Part shown: positions 27,019-34,964 of the stretch, piece after piece
Layout of the letters: each line of letters begins with the position of its first letter
Position numbering within the stretch: position 1 is the first letter of the stretch
Assembly: GCF_000420745.1 (NCBI RefSeq)
Contig: NZ_ATVN01000002.1
Coordinates: 225,983 to 289,982, forward strand
Source: Pseudorhodobacter ferrugineus DSM 5888
Lineage (GTDB): Bacteria; Pseudomonadota; Alphaproteobacteria; Rhodobacterales; Rhodobacteraceae
DNA length: 64,000 nucleotides
Reading direction: 5' to 3'
Notes under the pieces: generated by a model
Told to the model about the DNA's origin: nothing
The model's input: only the letters and a program-made list of their open reading frames with translations
The model's database searches: none
Program-made: the position numbers and the translations under genes

Positions 27019-28158
27019 TCACCTCTGGGCGAGCCGTCCCGCCGTCTCGTCTATCCTTAGAACCATATCCATGAGAAGCGCGGCAGGGTCAAGGTTTACG
27101 GCCCTGCCACGGCGCGCGCGGGCAGCCAGACCTTGGGCCAGATCGGCCCATTGACGTGCGGCTATCGGGTGGGGCGACAGGCGCGCGATCAGTTCGGCCT
27201 CGCCTTTTGCCGCCTCGGGTGGGCAATGGCCAAGCGTGCCTGCGCGGGCAAGGCGGGCAAGAAACAGATCAATCAGCGCAAGGATCAGATCGAATTTTTC
27301 TTCGTTCCCGCGCCCTGCACCCAGTTCGGCCAGCGTTTGCGCGCGGTTACGGTCAAGGCGGGGCAGGGTGGCAAACAGGGAAATCAGACCGGCATAGAGC
27401 TTTAGCCCGTCAAGATTCATGATCCGTATCGCTTCGCCCACCGACCCGCCCGACAGTTCGGCAAAGGGCACGGGGTCATCGGGCGCATCGCCCGTCAGGG
27501 CCAGTGCCGTTGCCATATCCTGCGCATTCAACGGCGACAGCCGAAGTTCGCGGCAGCGCGACCGAATGGTGGGCAGCAGGCGAAACGGTTGGTGGCTGAC
27601 CAGCAGCAGGGTCACGTTCGGCGGCGGTTCCTCTAGCAGTTTCAGCAGGGCGTTGGCAGCTTGGGGGTTCATCTCGTCCACCGCGTCGATGATCGCCACA
27701 CGGCGGCCCCCATCGGCGGCGGACAAGGAAAAGTAGTTTTTCATCTTGCGCACTTCATCGACCGTAATCACCGATTTCAGCTTGCGTTTGTCATCATCCC
27801 ACGCGCGGCGCAGCAAAAACAGCCGCGGTTCAGACAGGGCGATCAGGCGGTGCGAAATGGGGTGATCGGGCGAAATATCCAGCGTTTCCGGCGGCGGGGC
27901 GGCAAACATCCCGCCCGCTTCATCCGGTGTTGCCAGCAAAAACCGCGCGATTTTCCACGCCAGCGTCGCCTTACCAAGCCCAAGCGGGCCGGTGATCATC
28001 CAGCCGTGGTGCAGCTTGCCCGAACGGTAAGCATCAAGAAAGGTTTGTTCTGCCACCTGATGGCCTATCAAGGTGGGCGTTTCGCGCGGGTGCGGCGCGC
28101 CTGTCACCTGATCGGGTTGCGGGCGGTCCTCGATCGCGGTTTTGGGGGCGCGGCTCAT
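27019..28158 (-). CDS. holB: DNA polymerase III subunit delta'
   Basis: The clamp-loader delta' subunit, 379 residues, AAA+ family. The P-loop region reads TGPLGLGKATLAWKIARFLL (about residues 55-74), and the sensor-like RSRCRELRLSPL (about 205) carries the SRC motif of clamp-loader subunits, where its Arg acts as the trans Arg finger. VDEMNPQAANALLKLLEEPPPNVTLLLVSH precedes it. The C-terminal helical collar domain is at about 270-360. It overlaps tmk by ATGA and lies 4 nt upstream of tatD, a common tmk-holB-tatD order. Confidence 0.93.
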   Translation of the reverse strand: MSRAPKTAIEDRPQPDQVTGAPHPRETPTLIGHQVAEQTFLDAYRSGKLHHGWMITGPLGLGKATLAWKIARFLLATPDEAGGMFAAPPPETLDISPDHPISHRLIALSEPRLFLLRRAWDDDKRKLKSVITVDEVRKMKNYFSLSAADGGRRVAIIDAVDEMNPQAANALLKLLEEPPPNVTLLLVSHQPFRLLPTIRSRCRELRLSPLNAQDMATALALTGDAPDDPVPFAELSGGSVGEAIRIMNLDGLKLYAGLISLFATLPRLDRNRAQTLAELGAGRGNEEKFDLILALIDLFLARLARAGTLGHCPPEAAKGEAELIARLSPHPIAARQWADLAQGLAARARRGRAVNLDPAALLMDMVLRIDETAGRLAQR

Positions 28159-28790
28159 GCCAGTTTGGCCAAGGCGGTGGCCAGCACATCGGCAGCAATC
28201 GTTTCAGGGTCGCGCGCGCCGTTGATGACGGCAAAGCGGGGTTCGGTCTGGGCAAGGGCAAGGAAGCCATCGCGCATACGGGCCTGCATTTCGCTGCCCA
28301 TATCCTCAAACCGCTGTTCCGCGCCGGCACGGGCAACGGCACGGGAATGGCCCGTGGCGGCATCAATATCAATCAAGACGGTCAGATCAGGTTCAACGCC
28401 AATCATGCGTGCGTGCAGATCATCGACCATCACGCGCAGATCTGTACCCGAACCACGACGGATGCCTTGATACATGCGCGTGCTGTCGGCAAAACGGTCG
28501 GTTATCACCACCTCGCCACGCGCGAGGGCAGGGCGGATGGTCTTTTCCAGATGGTCGCGGCGCGCGGCGGTAAACAGCAAAATCTCGGTTTCGGGGGACC
28601 AGCGGTCGGGGTCGCCTTCCAGCACAAGGCGGCGAATATCCTCAGCCCCCGCGCTGCCACCGGGTTCACGGGTAAGATGGACGGTGTGGCCAAGCGCGCG
28701 CAAAGCCTCGGCCAGCATGCGGGCTTGGGTACTTTTGCCCGACCCGTCGATGCCCTCAAAGCTGATGAAAAGCCCGCGTGCGCCCGCCAT
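28155..28790 (-). CDS. tmk: Thymidylate kinase
   Basis: Phosphorylates dTMP to dTDP. The 211 residues include the P-loop EGIDGSGKSTQ (about residues 9-19), the DR(Y/F) motif VVITDRFADSTRMYQG (about 95), the LID-region acidic/basic segment around DLTVLIDIDAATGHSRAVAR, and EQRFEDMG. The start was placed at MAGARGLFISFEG, 1 nt after the end of dac; two upstream Met codons would extend it into that gene without family similarity. Typical length is 205-215. It is translationally coupled to holB. Confidence 0.94.
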   Translation of the reverse strand: MAGARGLFISFEGIDGSGKSTQARMLAEALRALGHTVHLTREPGGSAGAEDIRRLVLEGDPDRWSPETEILLFTAARRDHLEKTIRPALARGEVVITDRFADSTRMYQGIRRGSGTDLRVMVDDLHARMIGVEPDLTVLIDIDAATGHSRAVARAGAEQRFEDMGSEMQARMRDGFLALAQTEPRFAVINGARDPETIAADVLATALAKLA

Positions 28791-28791
28791 A

Positions 28792-29946
28792 TCAGGTGGC
28801 CGGTTCCGCATCGGACAAGAAACGCTTGTGCAAAACACTGACCGCTTTTTGCAGCCGCTGGGTAAAGCTGGCTTGGCCCACAGCGGCTTCGGTCAATAGG
28901 GGAATACGGCGTTCTGGCAGGTCTGGGACGGTGATCACCAATTCGCCAACTTCGGTGCCTGCCGCAAGCGGGGCCGTCAGCGGGCCGGTATAGGTGACGT
29001 CGGCCTTGACCCCGTCTTGCACAAGGGCGGGCACCAGCATCGACACATCTTGTGCCGCAACAAGGCCAACCGTTTTGGCCGACCCCAGCCAAACATCAGC
29101 ATCGGCCACACGGGTCCCAGCTTTTATCACGGTTTTCAAAACGAACTGGCGAAAGGCCCAGTTCATCATGCGGTCCGCCTCTTCGGCGCGCTCTTTTTCC
29201 GATTCAAGGCCGGTGATCACGAAAATCACCCGCCTGTCGCCTTGCTTGGCAGACCCGACAAGCCCGTAACCTGCCTCGGCCGTATGGCCGGTTTTCAGCC
29301 CGTCTGCCCCGCCGCCCAGTTTCAACATGGGATTGCGGTTGTGGCGGTTGGCGGCTGCGCGGTCGGCAAAGTTGAATTCGGTTTCGGCAAAGATCGGGTA
29401 ATATTCCGGAAATTCCTCGATCAAACGGCGGGCAAGGATGCCAAGGTCGCGCATCGACATGCGTTGGCGAGGGTCCGGCCAGCCCGAGGCGTTGGCAAAG
29501 TTAGAATTGGTCATCCCCAAGGCGATGGCGCGATCGGTCATTTGGCTGGAAAACGCCTCTTCGGTGCCAGAAAGCCCTTCGGCCACCACCACACAGGCAT
29601 CATTGCCCGAATTGATGATAATTCCGTGGATCAGATCGCGCGCGGTGGGGCGGTCGCGTTCGTTCAAAAACATGGTCGATCCGCCCATATCCTTGGCGCG
29701 GGTAGACACGGTAAACTCGGTGTCCATCGTGACACGGCCATCGCGCAGCGCCTCGAAAAGCATATTCAGGGTCATCAGCTTGGACATCGACGCAGGCGGC
29801 AAGGATTGGTCGGCGTTTTTGTCCATCAGCACGGTTTGGGTCGCCATATCGTAAACCCATGCCGCCGTGGCCCGCGTCTCGAACGCCTGCGCCTGTCCGA
29901 TAAAGGGCAAAAGCGCAAGCATGCACAAAAAGCGTTTGAATAGCAT
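28792..29946 (-). CDS. D-alanyl-D-alanine carboxypeptidase (DacC/PBP5-like)
   Basis: A periplasmic low-molecular-weight penicillin-binding protein, 384 residues. Signal peptide residues 1-21 (GQAQA, cleavage before FETRA). The serine motif is SMSK (S53-K56), SxN is SGN in IIINSGNDACVV (about 112), and KTG is in GADGLKTGHTAEAG (about 215). The C-terminal PBP5_C-like beta domain is followed by a short amphipathic tail QRLQKAVSVLHKRF that may sit on the membrane. GGAGCCC lies 7 nt before the ATG. It trims pentapeptide stems and is directly coupled to tmk. Confidence 0.92.
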   Translation of the reverse strand: MLFKRFLCMLALLPFIGQAQAFETRATAAWVYDMATQTVLMDKNADQSLPPASMSKLMTLNMLFEALRDGRVTMDTEFTVSTRAKDMGGSTMFLNERDRPTARDLIHGIIINSGNDACVVVAEGLSGTEEAFSSQMTDRAIALGMTNSNFANASGWPDPRQRMSMRDLGILARRLIEEFPEYYPIFAETEFNFADRAAANRHNRNPMLKLGGGADGLKTGHTAEAGYGLVGSAKQGDRRVIFVITGLESEKERAEEADRMMNWAFRQFVLKTVIKAGTRVADADVWLGSAKTVGLVAAQDVSMLVPALVQDGVKADVTYTGPLTAPLAAGTEVGELVITVPDLPERRIPLLTEAAVGQASFTQRLQKAVSVLHKRFLSDAEPAT

Positions 29947-29991
29947 TATGGGCTCCTTGGGGTTCGGGTCGGATAGATGTGGGGCGAATGG

Positions 29992-30858
29992 TTAGCGAGA
30001 CACGAAATAGGCGTCGGTGAAGCCCAAGCCTTTGACCTTGGACAAGGTGGCGTCACGTGCATTTGCAGCCGCTGGACCTGCGACAACGCGCCAGAAGGTT
30101 TTACCCTGTGTGCTGTCTTTGGTCACATTGGCGGCGACGCCGGCCTGTGTCAGCGTGGCGGCGGCGCGGTTGGCGTTGGCCTCGACGCTGAAAATGCCGA
30201 TTTGGATCAGAGTCTTGCCACCTGTGCTTGGCGTCGCAGGTTTGGTTTCCGGCTTGGCGGTTGCCTTGGCTGCGGCCTTGGGTGGCGCTGCGGCTGCAAT
30301 CGGTTTGCTCTCAACCTTATCCAATGCGGCCGTTGAAACCGGATCAAGCGCCGTTGTTTGCACGGCCTCATTGGCATCAAGGATCGGGCGGGTGGCATCG
30401 GGAACTTCGGCCTCGGCCTCTTCGCGGCGCAGGGCGGTTACGTTAATTTTGGTCGGGCCACCAGCCAGAATGCCCAAGGCGGCCGCCGCATCAGATGAGA
30501 TTTGCAAGGCCGGACCGGGGTTGATCCGTTCACGCCGGAATAACGCGCCGATCACAAATTTGCCATTGGACGGGTTGCGCAAGATAACACGTTCAGGATC
30601 CTTGGCATCGGGCGAGGCGACCCAAACACCGCCAAGCGACGGGCGACCATCCCAAAGCGCCTCATCGCTGACTTGGAAAACCTGCGGCGCTTCGACGTCG
30701 CGGTCGACAAGCCGGACCGAGGTTTCACTCGACACCGCAGCGCCGGAACCGTCAGGATTATCCTTGCTGGCAAAAGGGTTACTGCCGTTTTGGCAGGCCG
30801 ACACCCCAAAGGCCGCGGCGGATACCAGAAGGAAAACTTTAATCGTCGCTCGTGCCAT
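29992..30858 (-). CDS. SPOR-domain lipoprotein
   Basis: A 288-residue outer-membrane-type lipoprotein. The lipobox VSAC puts the lipidated Cys at residue 22. After a Ser/Asp-rich linker, residues ~75-145 (WVASPDAKDPERVILRNP, FVIGALFRRERINPGP) resemble the DPBB region of RlpA-like septal proteins. An Ala/Pro/Lys linker (about 165-210) leads to a C-terminal SPOR domain (about 213-288, QIGIFSVEANANRAAATL) that binds denuded septal peptidoglycan. It lies upstream of dac on the same strand, a frequent pairing in Rhodobacteraceae. A catalytic lytic-transglycosylase role is not established; the DPBB match is partial. Confidence 0.85.
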   Translation of the reverse strand: MARATIKVFLLVSAAAFGVSACQNGSNPFASKDNPDGSGAAVSSETSVRLVDRDVEAPQVFQVSDEALWDGRPSLGGVWVASPDAKDPERVILRNPSNGKFVIGALFRRERINPGPALQISSDAAAALGILAGGPTKINVTALRREEAEAEVPDATRPILDANEAVQTTALDPVSTAALDKVESKPIAAAAPPKAAAKATAKPETKPATPSTGGKTLIQIGIFSVEANANRAAATLTQAGVAANVTKDSTQGKTFWRVVAGPAAANARDATLSKVKGLGFTDAYFVSR

Positions 30859-31036
30859 TCTTTGCCCCTATTGCCGCGCGCATTCTGTGGCGCGCTTGTC
30901 GTCCTGTCATCGGTTTGCCAGCACAGAGCCTTTCAAACAGCGTGACGTTGTGGCGCATCATATCGTGATGCCTGCCCCGTGGAAAGGCCTAGGCCTGCAT
31001 TCGGCGGAATTTGGCAAAGCCTGTGATAGGAAGGTC

Positions 31037-31123
31037 CGGATGGGGTGGGATTCGAACCCACGGTACGGTTCCCCGCACGCTAGTTTTCAAGACTAGAGCC
31101 TTAAACCACTCGGCCACCCATCC
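31037..31123 (-). tRNA. tRNA-Ser(UGA)
   Basis: On the minus strand the acceptor arms GGATGGG and CCCATCC pair fully, with discriminator G. The anticodon stem CTAGT/ACTAG encloses CTTGAAA, giving anticodon TGA. A long variable arm and GGGTTCGAATCCC T-arm identify a class II tRNA-Ser. The 3' CCA is not encoded. Confidence 0.96.
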
Positions 31124-31301
31124 CGGACGCCGTCCTGATACCACGGTCTTTGGGGATTTCAAGCCCAAGTCGCAGCGAATATGCGATGCGCCGATCTGTT
31201 TCGGGATGTTGCAGCTTTACTTTGCATTAAGTCGCAGCGGTTACGGTGTTGGGTGGCGGCTTTGGGGGCAGGTCCCCCGCGATACAGAAAGGCGGTGATG
31301 G

Positions 31302-31817
31302 ATGGGTTTGTCTTTGGCGATGGGGGCAGCGGTTGGGCGCCGCACGGTGCATGTTGTGCAAGGCCAGATCGGTGTGACCGGCGATGTCCGCATTGTTTTT
31401 ACGGCGATTATAGGGTCTTGCGTTGTTGTTTGCCTGTTTGACCCCGTTGCGCGGGTTGGCGGCATGGCGCATTTCCTGTTCCCGGGGGGCGAGGCAAAGC
31501 GCCTCGATGAAACCAGATTTGGCCCCCAAGCGATTGCAGGGCTGATGTCGGGTATCGTGGCACAAGGCGGCGATGTGGCGCGATTTCGGGCCTGTCTCTT
31601 TGGCGGGGCAAAAGTGCATGACGGGCGCCGTGATATGGGCAAGCGCAACGCAGATTTTGCACAACGGTACTTGGCGGAACAGGGCGTTTTGGTGGTCCAA
31701 TCGGGTTTGGGCGGCAGCCTTATGCGGCGCATTCGGTTTTCGCCGACCGATGGCCACTGCGACGAGGTGTTTTTAAGCCATGGTCAAGGCGAGGAGAAAG
31801 GGGATGTTCTACCCTAG
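31302..31817 (+). CDS. cheD: CheD-family chemoreceptor glutamine deamidase (orphan)
   Basis: A 171-residue CheD homologue, which deamidates glutamines on methyl-accepting chemoreceptors. The catalytic triad can be placed at T34 (VFTAIIGSC), C40 and H57 (GGMAHFLFPGG); the T-C and C-H spacings (6 and 17) match the T21-C27-H44 triad of Thermotoga CheD. It has no cheA, cheW, cheY or receptor gene nearby. The stop codon overlaps the convergent cobF stop by 3 nt (shared CTAG). Its chemotaxis role is inferred from conserved catalytic residues. Confidence 0.9.
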   Translation: MGLSLAMGAAVGRRTVHVVQGQIGVTGDVRIVFTAIIGSCVVVCLFDPVARVGGMAHFLFPGGEAKRLDETRFGPQAIAGLMSGIVAQGGDVARFRACLFGGAKVHDGRRDMGKRNADFAQRYLAEQGVLVVQSGLGGSLMRRIRFSPTDGHCDEVFLSHGQGEEKGDVLP

Positions 31818-32575
31818 GCTTGATCCGCTTTGCTGCGGTCAAGGATGTAAATATCCATGACCCAGCCATGCGCAGCCCGCAGGATTTTGCGGGTTTCGAT
31901 GATCTTTGGCCCCGTTTCCGCCAGCGGGCCGCTGAGTGTGGTTTGTTGCGGCATGCCAACATAGGCCGCCCACCAGATCGTGGTGTTCTCCGTCGCGACA
32001 TCGGTAAACGAACATTCGCCGTCCAGCATCACGGCAATGCGGTCACTGCCCGCAGGCCAGCCCCCATCGCGCAATTGCCGCCCCGTGGTCACGGTGAACG
32101 GGGCCGCCAGATCATTCAGCGGAATGGCATGCGCCGCTGTCAGCCCTTGAAGCGAGGTGATGCCAGGAATAACCGTTATAGCAGGACGGGGCGTCAGGCG
32201 CGATGCAATGCGCAACGTGCTGTCATACAGCGATGGATCCCCCCAAACCAACAAGGCCACGCGGGCCTTTGGCCCGTCCGTTCGCGCCAGCGTTTCGGCC
32301 CAGACGGTGGCGATCCGGTCATGCCAATCCTCGACCCGCTGAAGGTAATCCGGCGTCGCCTCATCCCGTGTCGGTAGATCGAATTCCACAATGCGGGTGG
32401 CGGGGTTTGTCACGACTTCAGCACAAATTTCACGCCGAATTTCGGCCAGATCGGCCTTGCTGTCGCCTTTGCGGGGGATCAAAACCACATCAACCGCGTT
32501 CAGCGTCCGGATCGCTTGCAGCGTGATATGTTCGGGGTTTCCGGTGCCGATGCCAACAAGGAACAGGTCTTTCAT
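31814..32575 (-). CDS. cobF: Precorrin-6A synthase (deacetylating)
   Basis: Methylates precorrin-5 at C1 with loss of the acetyl group, giving precorrin-6A in the aerobic B12 pathway. The 253 residues have the tetrapyrrole methylase SAM site FLVGIGTGNPEHIT (about residues 5-18), LVWGDPSLYDST (about 109-120), the PGITSLQGL loop (about 137) and a C-terminal TTLSGPLAETG segment typical of CobF. It is the last gene of the riboswitch-cbtB-cbtA-cobF unit and is separated from cbtA by a stem-loop. It is found only in aerobic-type clusters. Confidence 0.93.
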   Translation of the reverse strand: MKDLFLVGIGTGNPEHITLQAIRTLNAVDVVLIPRKGDSKADLAEIRREICAEVVTNPATRIVEFDLPTRDEATPDYLQRVEDWHDRIATVWAETLARTDGPKARVALLVWGDPSLYDSTLRIASRLTPRPAITVIPGITSLQGLTAAHAIPLNDLAAPFTVTTGRQLRDGGWPAGSDRIAVMLDGECSFTDVATENTTIWWAAYVGMPQQTTLSGPLAETGPKIIETRKILRAAHGWVMDIYILDRSKADQA

Positions 32576-32595
32576 GGCACTCTCCGGCAGGGGCT

Positions 32596-32625
32596 ATCCC
32601 CGACAGCGATGCCGCCGTCGGGGAT
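32596..32625 (-). other. Intercistronic stem-loop between cbtA and cobF
   Basis: ATCCCCGAC (32596-32604) pairs perfectly with GTCGGGGAT (32617-32625) around a 12-nt loop. It lies 5 nt beyond the cbtA stop and about 20 nt before the cobF ATG, and lacks a U-run. It may set the cbtA:cobF ratio or protect mRNA. Confidence 0.65.
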
Positions 32626-32630
32626 AAAGT

Positions 32631-33419
32631 TCAAGCTTTTTCTTGCGACCAAAGGTATCCGGCCAACCAGCCCAGCACGGCCCAGACCGTCAGCGCCGTG
32701 GCCAGAACGCGGGCCGAAAACATCGCCGCAACTTCGGGCGGGGCAACGCCCCAATAGGCATCGGGCAGCGGTGCCCCGATGATATGGGGGGCTGCCAACA
32801 GCAATACCGCCGCAGCAATCGCCACATATCCACGCCCATAGGCCAGCAGCGCAAGGCCCGTGCCCGTGGATAAAACCGTCCCCCACCACCAGATTTGCCG
32901 CGCCGTCAGGTCTGCCGCAATCGTGCCGGGCAGTTCGGGCGCAAGCCCCAAAGATGGCGCAAGCTGAAAGCTGGCAAAGCCCGCAATCCCCCACAGCAAC
33001 CCTTCACGCGCGGTGATGACCTTGCCAAAACTGGCCGCAAGGCCAAAGCCCGCGGTCAAAATCAGCGCATAGGCAACATAGATCAGGCCCGCAAACAAAA
33101 CCGTCAGGCTGTTGCGGGTCAGGGGCGTAACCTCGCCCGCCTCATGCGAATGGGCGTGCCCATCGGCGGCAGGTTCGGCTGTCATATCGGCGGCCATACC
33201 TGTCGCAGGTTCGCTGGCGGTTTCATCGGTGGCTTGGTCTGTGTCGTGGTCATGAAGCGTTGGGGGGGCGGCGGCATTTTCAAAATGCACAATCGCCCCG
33301 GATTCATATTGTTCGCCCAACAGAATATACTGTTGCACAAATGCGAAATGAAGCAGGGCTGCAAGCAGACCGGCCACAAAGCCAGCGATCAACGCGCTGG
33401 TCACCATTTTCTGGATCAT
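32631..33419 (-). CDS. cbtA: Cobalt transporter subunit CbtA
   Basis: A 262-residue inner-membrane protein with an N-terminal helix (about residues 8-30), a soluble acidic loop and four or five more helices. The loop (about 40-95) is rich in His and Asp/Glu (HDHDTDQATDET, then DGHAHSHEAG), a probable cobalt-binding stretch. The membrane part has VLFAGLIYVAYALILTAGF and GLLWGIAGFASFQLAPSLGL, typical of CbtA. CbtA with CbtB forms a B12-regulated cobalt importer predicted from comparative genomics. It follows cbtB by 18 nt under the same riboswitch. Confidence 0.9.
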   Translation of the reverse strand: MIQKMVTSALIAGFVAGLLAALLHFAFVQQYILLGEQYESGAIVHFENAAAPPTLHDHDTDQATDETASEPATGMAADMTAEPAADGHAHSHEAGEVTPLTRNSLTVLFAGLIYVAYALILTAGFGLAASFGKVITAREGLLWGIAGFASFQLAPSLGLAPELPGTIAADLTARQIWWWGTVLSTGTGLALLAYGRGYVAIAAAVLLLAAPHIIGAPLPDAYWGVAPPEVAAMFSARVLATALTVWAVLGWLAGYLWSQEKA

Positions 33420-33437
33420 AGGGTGGAAAACGCTGCC

Positions 33438-33605
33438 TTAGTGGCAGGGAAATCCGGTCGCGTGACGCACGTCATGGGCCGCATCATGCAGCGTCGACGA
33501 TTGCGCATGGCCCGCCACAAACAGAACCGTGCCGCCCAACAGGGCTACAAACAGAACCGACAGCAGGGCCGAGGATTTGGCAGTTGCTTGGGTATTCGTC
33601 GTCAT
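33438..33605 (-). CDS. cbtB: Cobalt transporter subunit CbtB (small, His-rich tail)
   Basis: A 55-residue protein: one membrane helix (about residues 13-32, ALLSVLFVALLGGTVLFVAG) and a short C-terminal tail HDAAHDVRHATGFPCH that carries four His and a Cys, as in CbtB. AAGGAG lies 8 nt before the ATG. A longer in-frame ORF upstream runs through the riboswitch and is not real coding sequence. The His/Cys tail is likely to bind cobalt for CbtA. Confidence 0.9.
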   Translation of the reverse strand: MTTNTQATAKSSALLSVLFVALLGGTVLFVAGHAQSSTLHDAAHDVRHATGFPCH

Positions 33606-33654
33606 TTTCAGTCTCCTTACCGTCTCACCCGACGGGATATGTGTTTCCTTCGCA

Positions 33655-33840
33655 AGGCCGGTCTCCTGACTCGCGGGTCGTAGCAGCTTTCCGCCTTCCC
33701 AACCGGAACCCCGGTCAGTGGCAATTTGGAAAGCCGCTCGCCGCATACAGTCGCGGGGGCGGTTGGGGTTTGGGCGCCTGATTAGGTCCGCCCGTTCCCA
33801 TTCCCGTTTCAGTTCGGGCGCTTTGCGCCGATCGAACACC
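33655..33840 (-). ncRNA. Cobalamin (AdoCbl) riboswitch upstream of cbtB
   Basis: The minus strand carries the B12-box core GTCAGGAGACCGGCC (33657-33671), preceded by the conserved GCGACTGTATGCGG, GCCACTGACCGGGG and GGGAAGGCGGAAAGC elements in the expected order and spacing. A hairpin CCGTC-GGGTGA-GACGG lies between the aptamer and the cbtB Shine-Dalgarno. The output is probably translational repression of cbtB by B12; the platform pairing was not fully resolved. Confidence 0.9.
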
Positions 33841-33924
33841 TTGCCCCACCCTTGTGCCGTTGAACGGGGGCACGGGTCAAGGTGAATTGCGGCGCGGGAT
33901 CGCTGTTTCGCGACCTTTATGCCG

Positions 33925-34245
33925 TTATCCAGGGATGCGGGCCAGTGCTTTTTGCCGCAAACGGCCCAAAGGGCGGGCATCGGCAAAATTGCCGTCGGGG
34001 CTGGCTGCATAAAGGCGCAAAAAGGTCAGGATATCTGGCAGGTCTTCGTCGGTGATATCACCGAACAAATAGGCGGTTTTGCCTGTGGCTCGACACGCCA
34101 GCGTGGACGGGCGTGCGCAGCCAGACATGCACTCCACGCTGGCCAGCGTCACATCAAAATCAAGCGTTTGCAATGCGTTGCGCAGCATATCATCAAACCC
34201 TGATTGCCCTGCGGGGCAGGATTTGCACAGTGTCAGCGTCGTCAT
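33925..34245 (-). CDS. DUF1636 (predicted metal-binding) protein, short copy
   Basis: A 106-residue protein of the DUF1636 family, common in cobalamin operons. Possible metal-binding Cys are CKSCP (about residues 7-11) and CMSGC (about 39-43), a ferredoxin-like/thioredoxin-like arrangement. It begins within the cobA stop codon (ATGA) and is the last gene of the large cob operon; a longer homologue is the first gene of the same operon. Function unknown; cobalt or Fe-S handling in B12 synthesis is an inference from Cys and context. Confidence 0.8.
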   Translation of the reverse strand: MTTLTLCKSCPAGQSGFDDMLRNALQTLDFDVTLASVECMSGCARPSTLACRATGKTAYLFGDITDEDLPDILTFLRLYAASPDGNFADARPLGRLRQKALARIPG

Positions 34246-34964
34246 GCGCTTTCCGCCAAAGGCCCGATCAATATCAGCGCAGGTCCATCATCGCCCGCAG
34301 CTTCGACCATTTGCGCCAGTGTGCCAAGCGTGCCCCGCGTCAGGCTTTGATCGGGTTTCGAGATGTTTTGCGCCAGTAAAACCGGCGTATCTGCCGCCAT
34401 TCCATGCGCCTGCAAGTTTACCGCCAACACACCACAGGTCCGCTTGCCCATATAAACCACAGTGGTCGCCTGCGCATCGGCAAGGGCGGCCCAGTTCAGC
34501 CCTTCGGGCAAATCACCCGTCACATCGGCGCCGGTCAAAAACTGTACGCGCCGTGCGGTCAGGCGGCGGGTCAGGGGAATGCCAGCCGCTGCAGCCGCCG
34601 CAGATGCCGCCGTAACACCCGGAATAATCTCATACTTGATCCCCGCCGCGCGCAGCGCCGTGATCTCTTCCTCCAGCCGCCCAAAAATCCCCGCATCACC
34701 CGATTTCAGGCGCACCACATGCTGCCCCGTGCTGGCATAATCCACCAACAACCGGCTCACATGGTCCTGTTTGGGTGACGCGCGCCCCGCCCGCTTGCCC
34801 ACGCCCACAAGGTCCGCGCCCTGTTTGGCATGTTCCAAAATGGGCCCCGACGATAGGTCATCAAACAACACTGCATCGGCCATTTGTAATCGTTTGACAG
34901 CGGCAAGGGTCAACAGGTCCGGATCACCGGGGCCAGACGAGACAAAAGATACAAAGCCGGTCAT
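34242..34964 (-). CDS. cobA: Uroporphyrinogen-III C-methyltransferase
   Basis: Two SAM-dependent methylations of uroporphyrinogen III give precorrin-2, the branch point to B12 and sirohaem. The 240 residues include the SAM-binding SSGPGDPDLLTLAAV (about 9-23), the VGKRAGRASPKQDHV loop (about 54-68), RLKSGDAGIFGRLEEE (about 84-99) and PGVTAASAAAA (about 115). It is a stand-alone CobA without a CysG-like N-terminal domain. It overlaps cobB and the DUF1636 gene by ATGA on both sides. Confidence 0.95.
   Translation of the reverse strand: MTGFVSFVSSGPGDPDLLTLAAVKRLQMADAVLFDDLSSGPILEHAKQGADLVGVGKRAGRASPKQDHVSRLLVDYASTGQHVVRLKSGDAGIFGRLEEEITALRAAGIKYEIIPGVTAASAAAAAAGIPLTRRLTARRVQFLTGADVTGDLPEGLNWAALADAQATTVVYMGKRTCGVLAVNLQAHGMAADTPVLLAQNISKPDQSLTRGTLGTLAQMVEAAGDDGPALILIGPLAESA

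Noticed and set aside
33606..34010. N-terminal extension of cbtB through the riboswitch
   Set aside because: The bases form a cobalamin aptamer; cbtB has its own SD and ATG at 33605.
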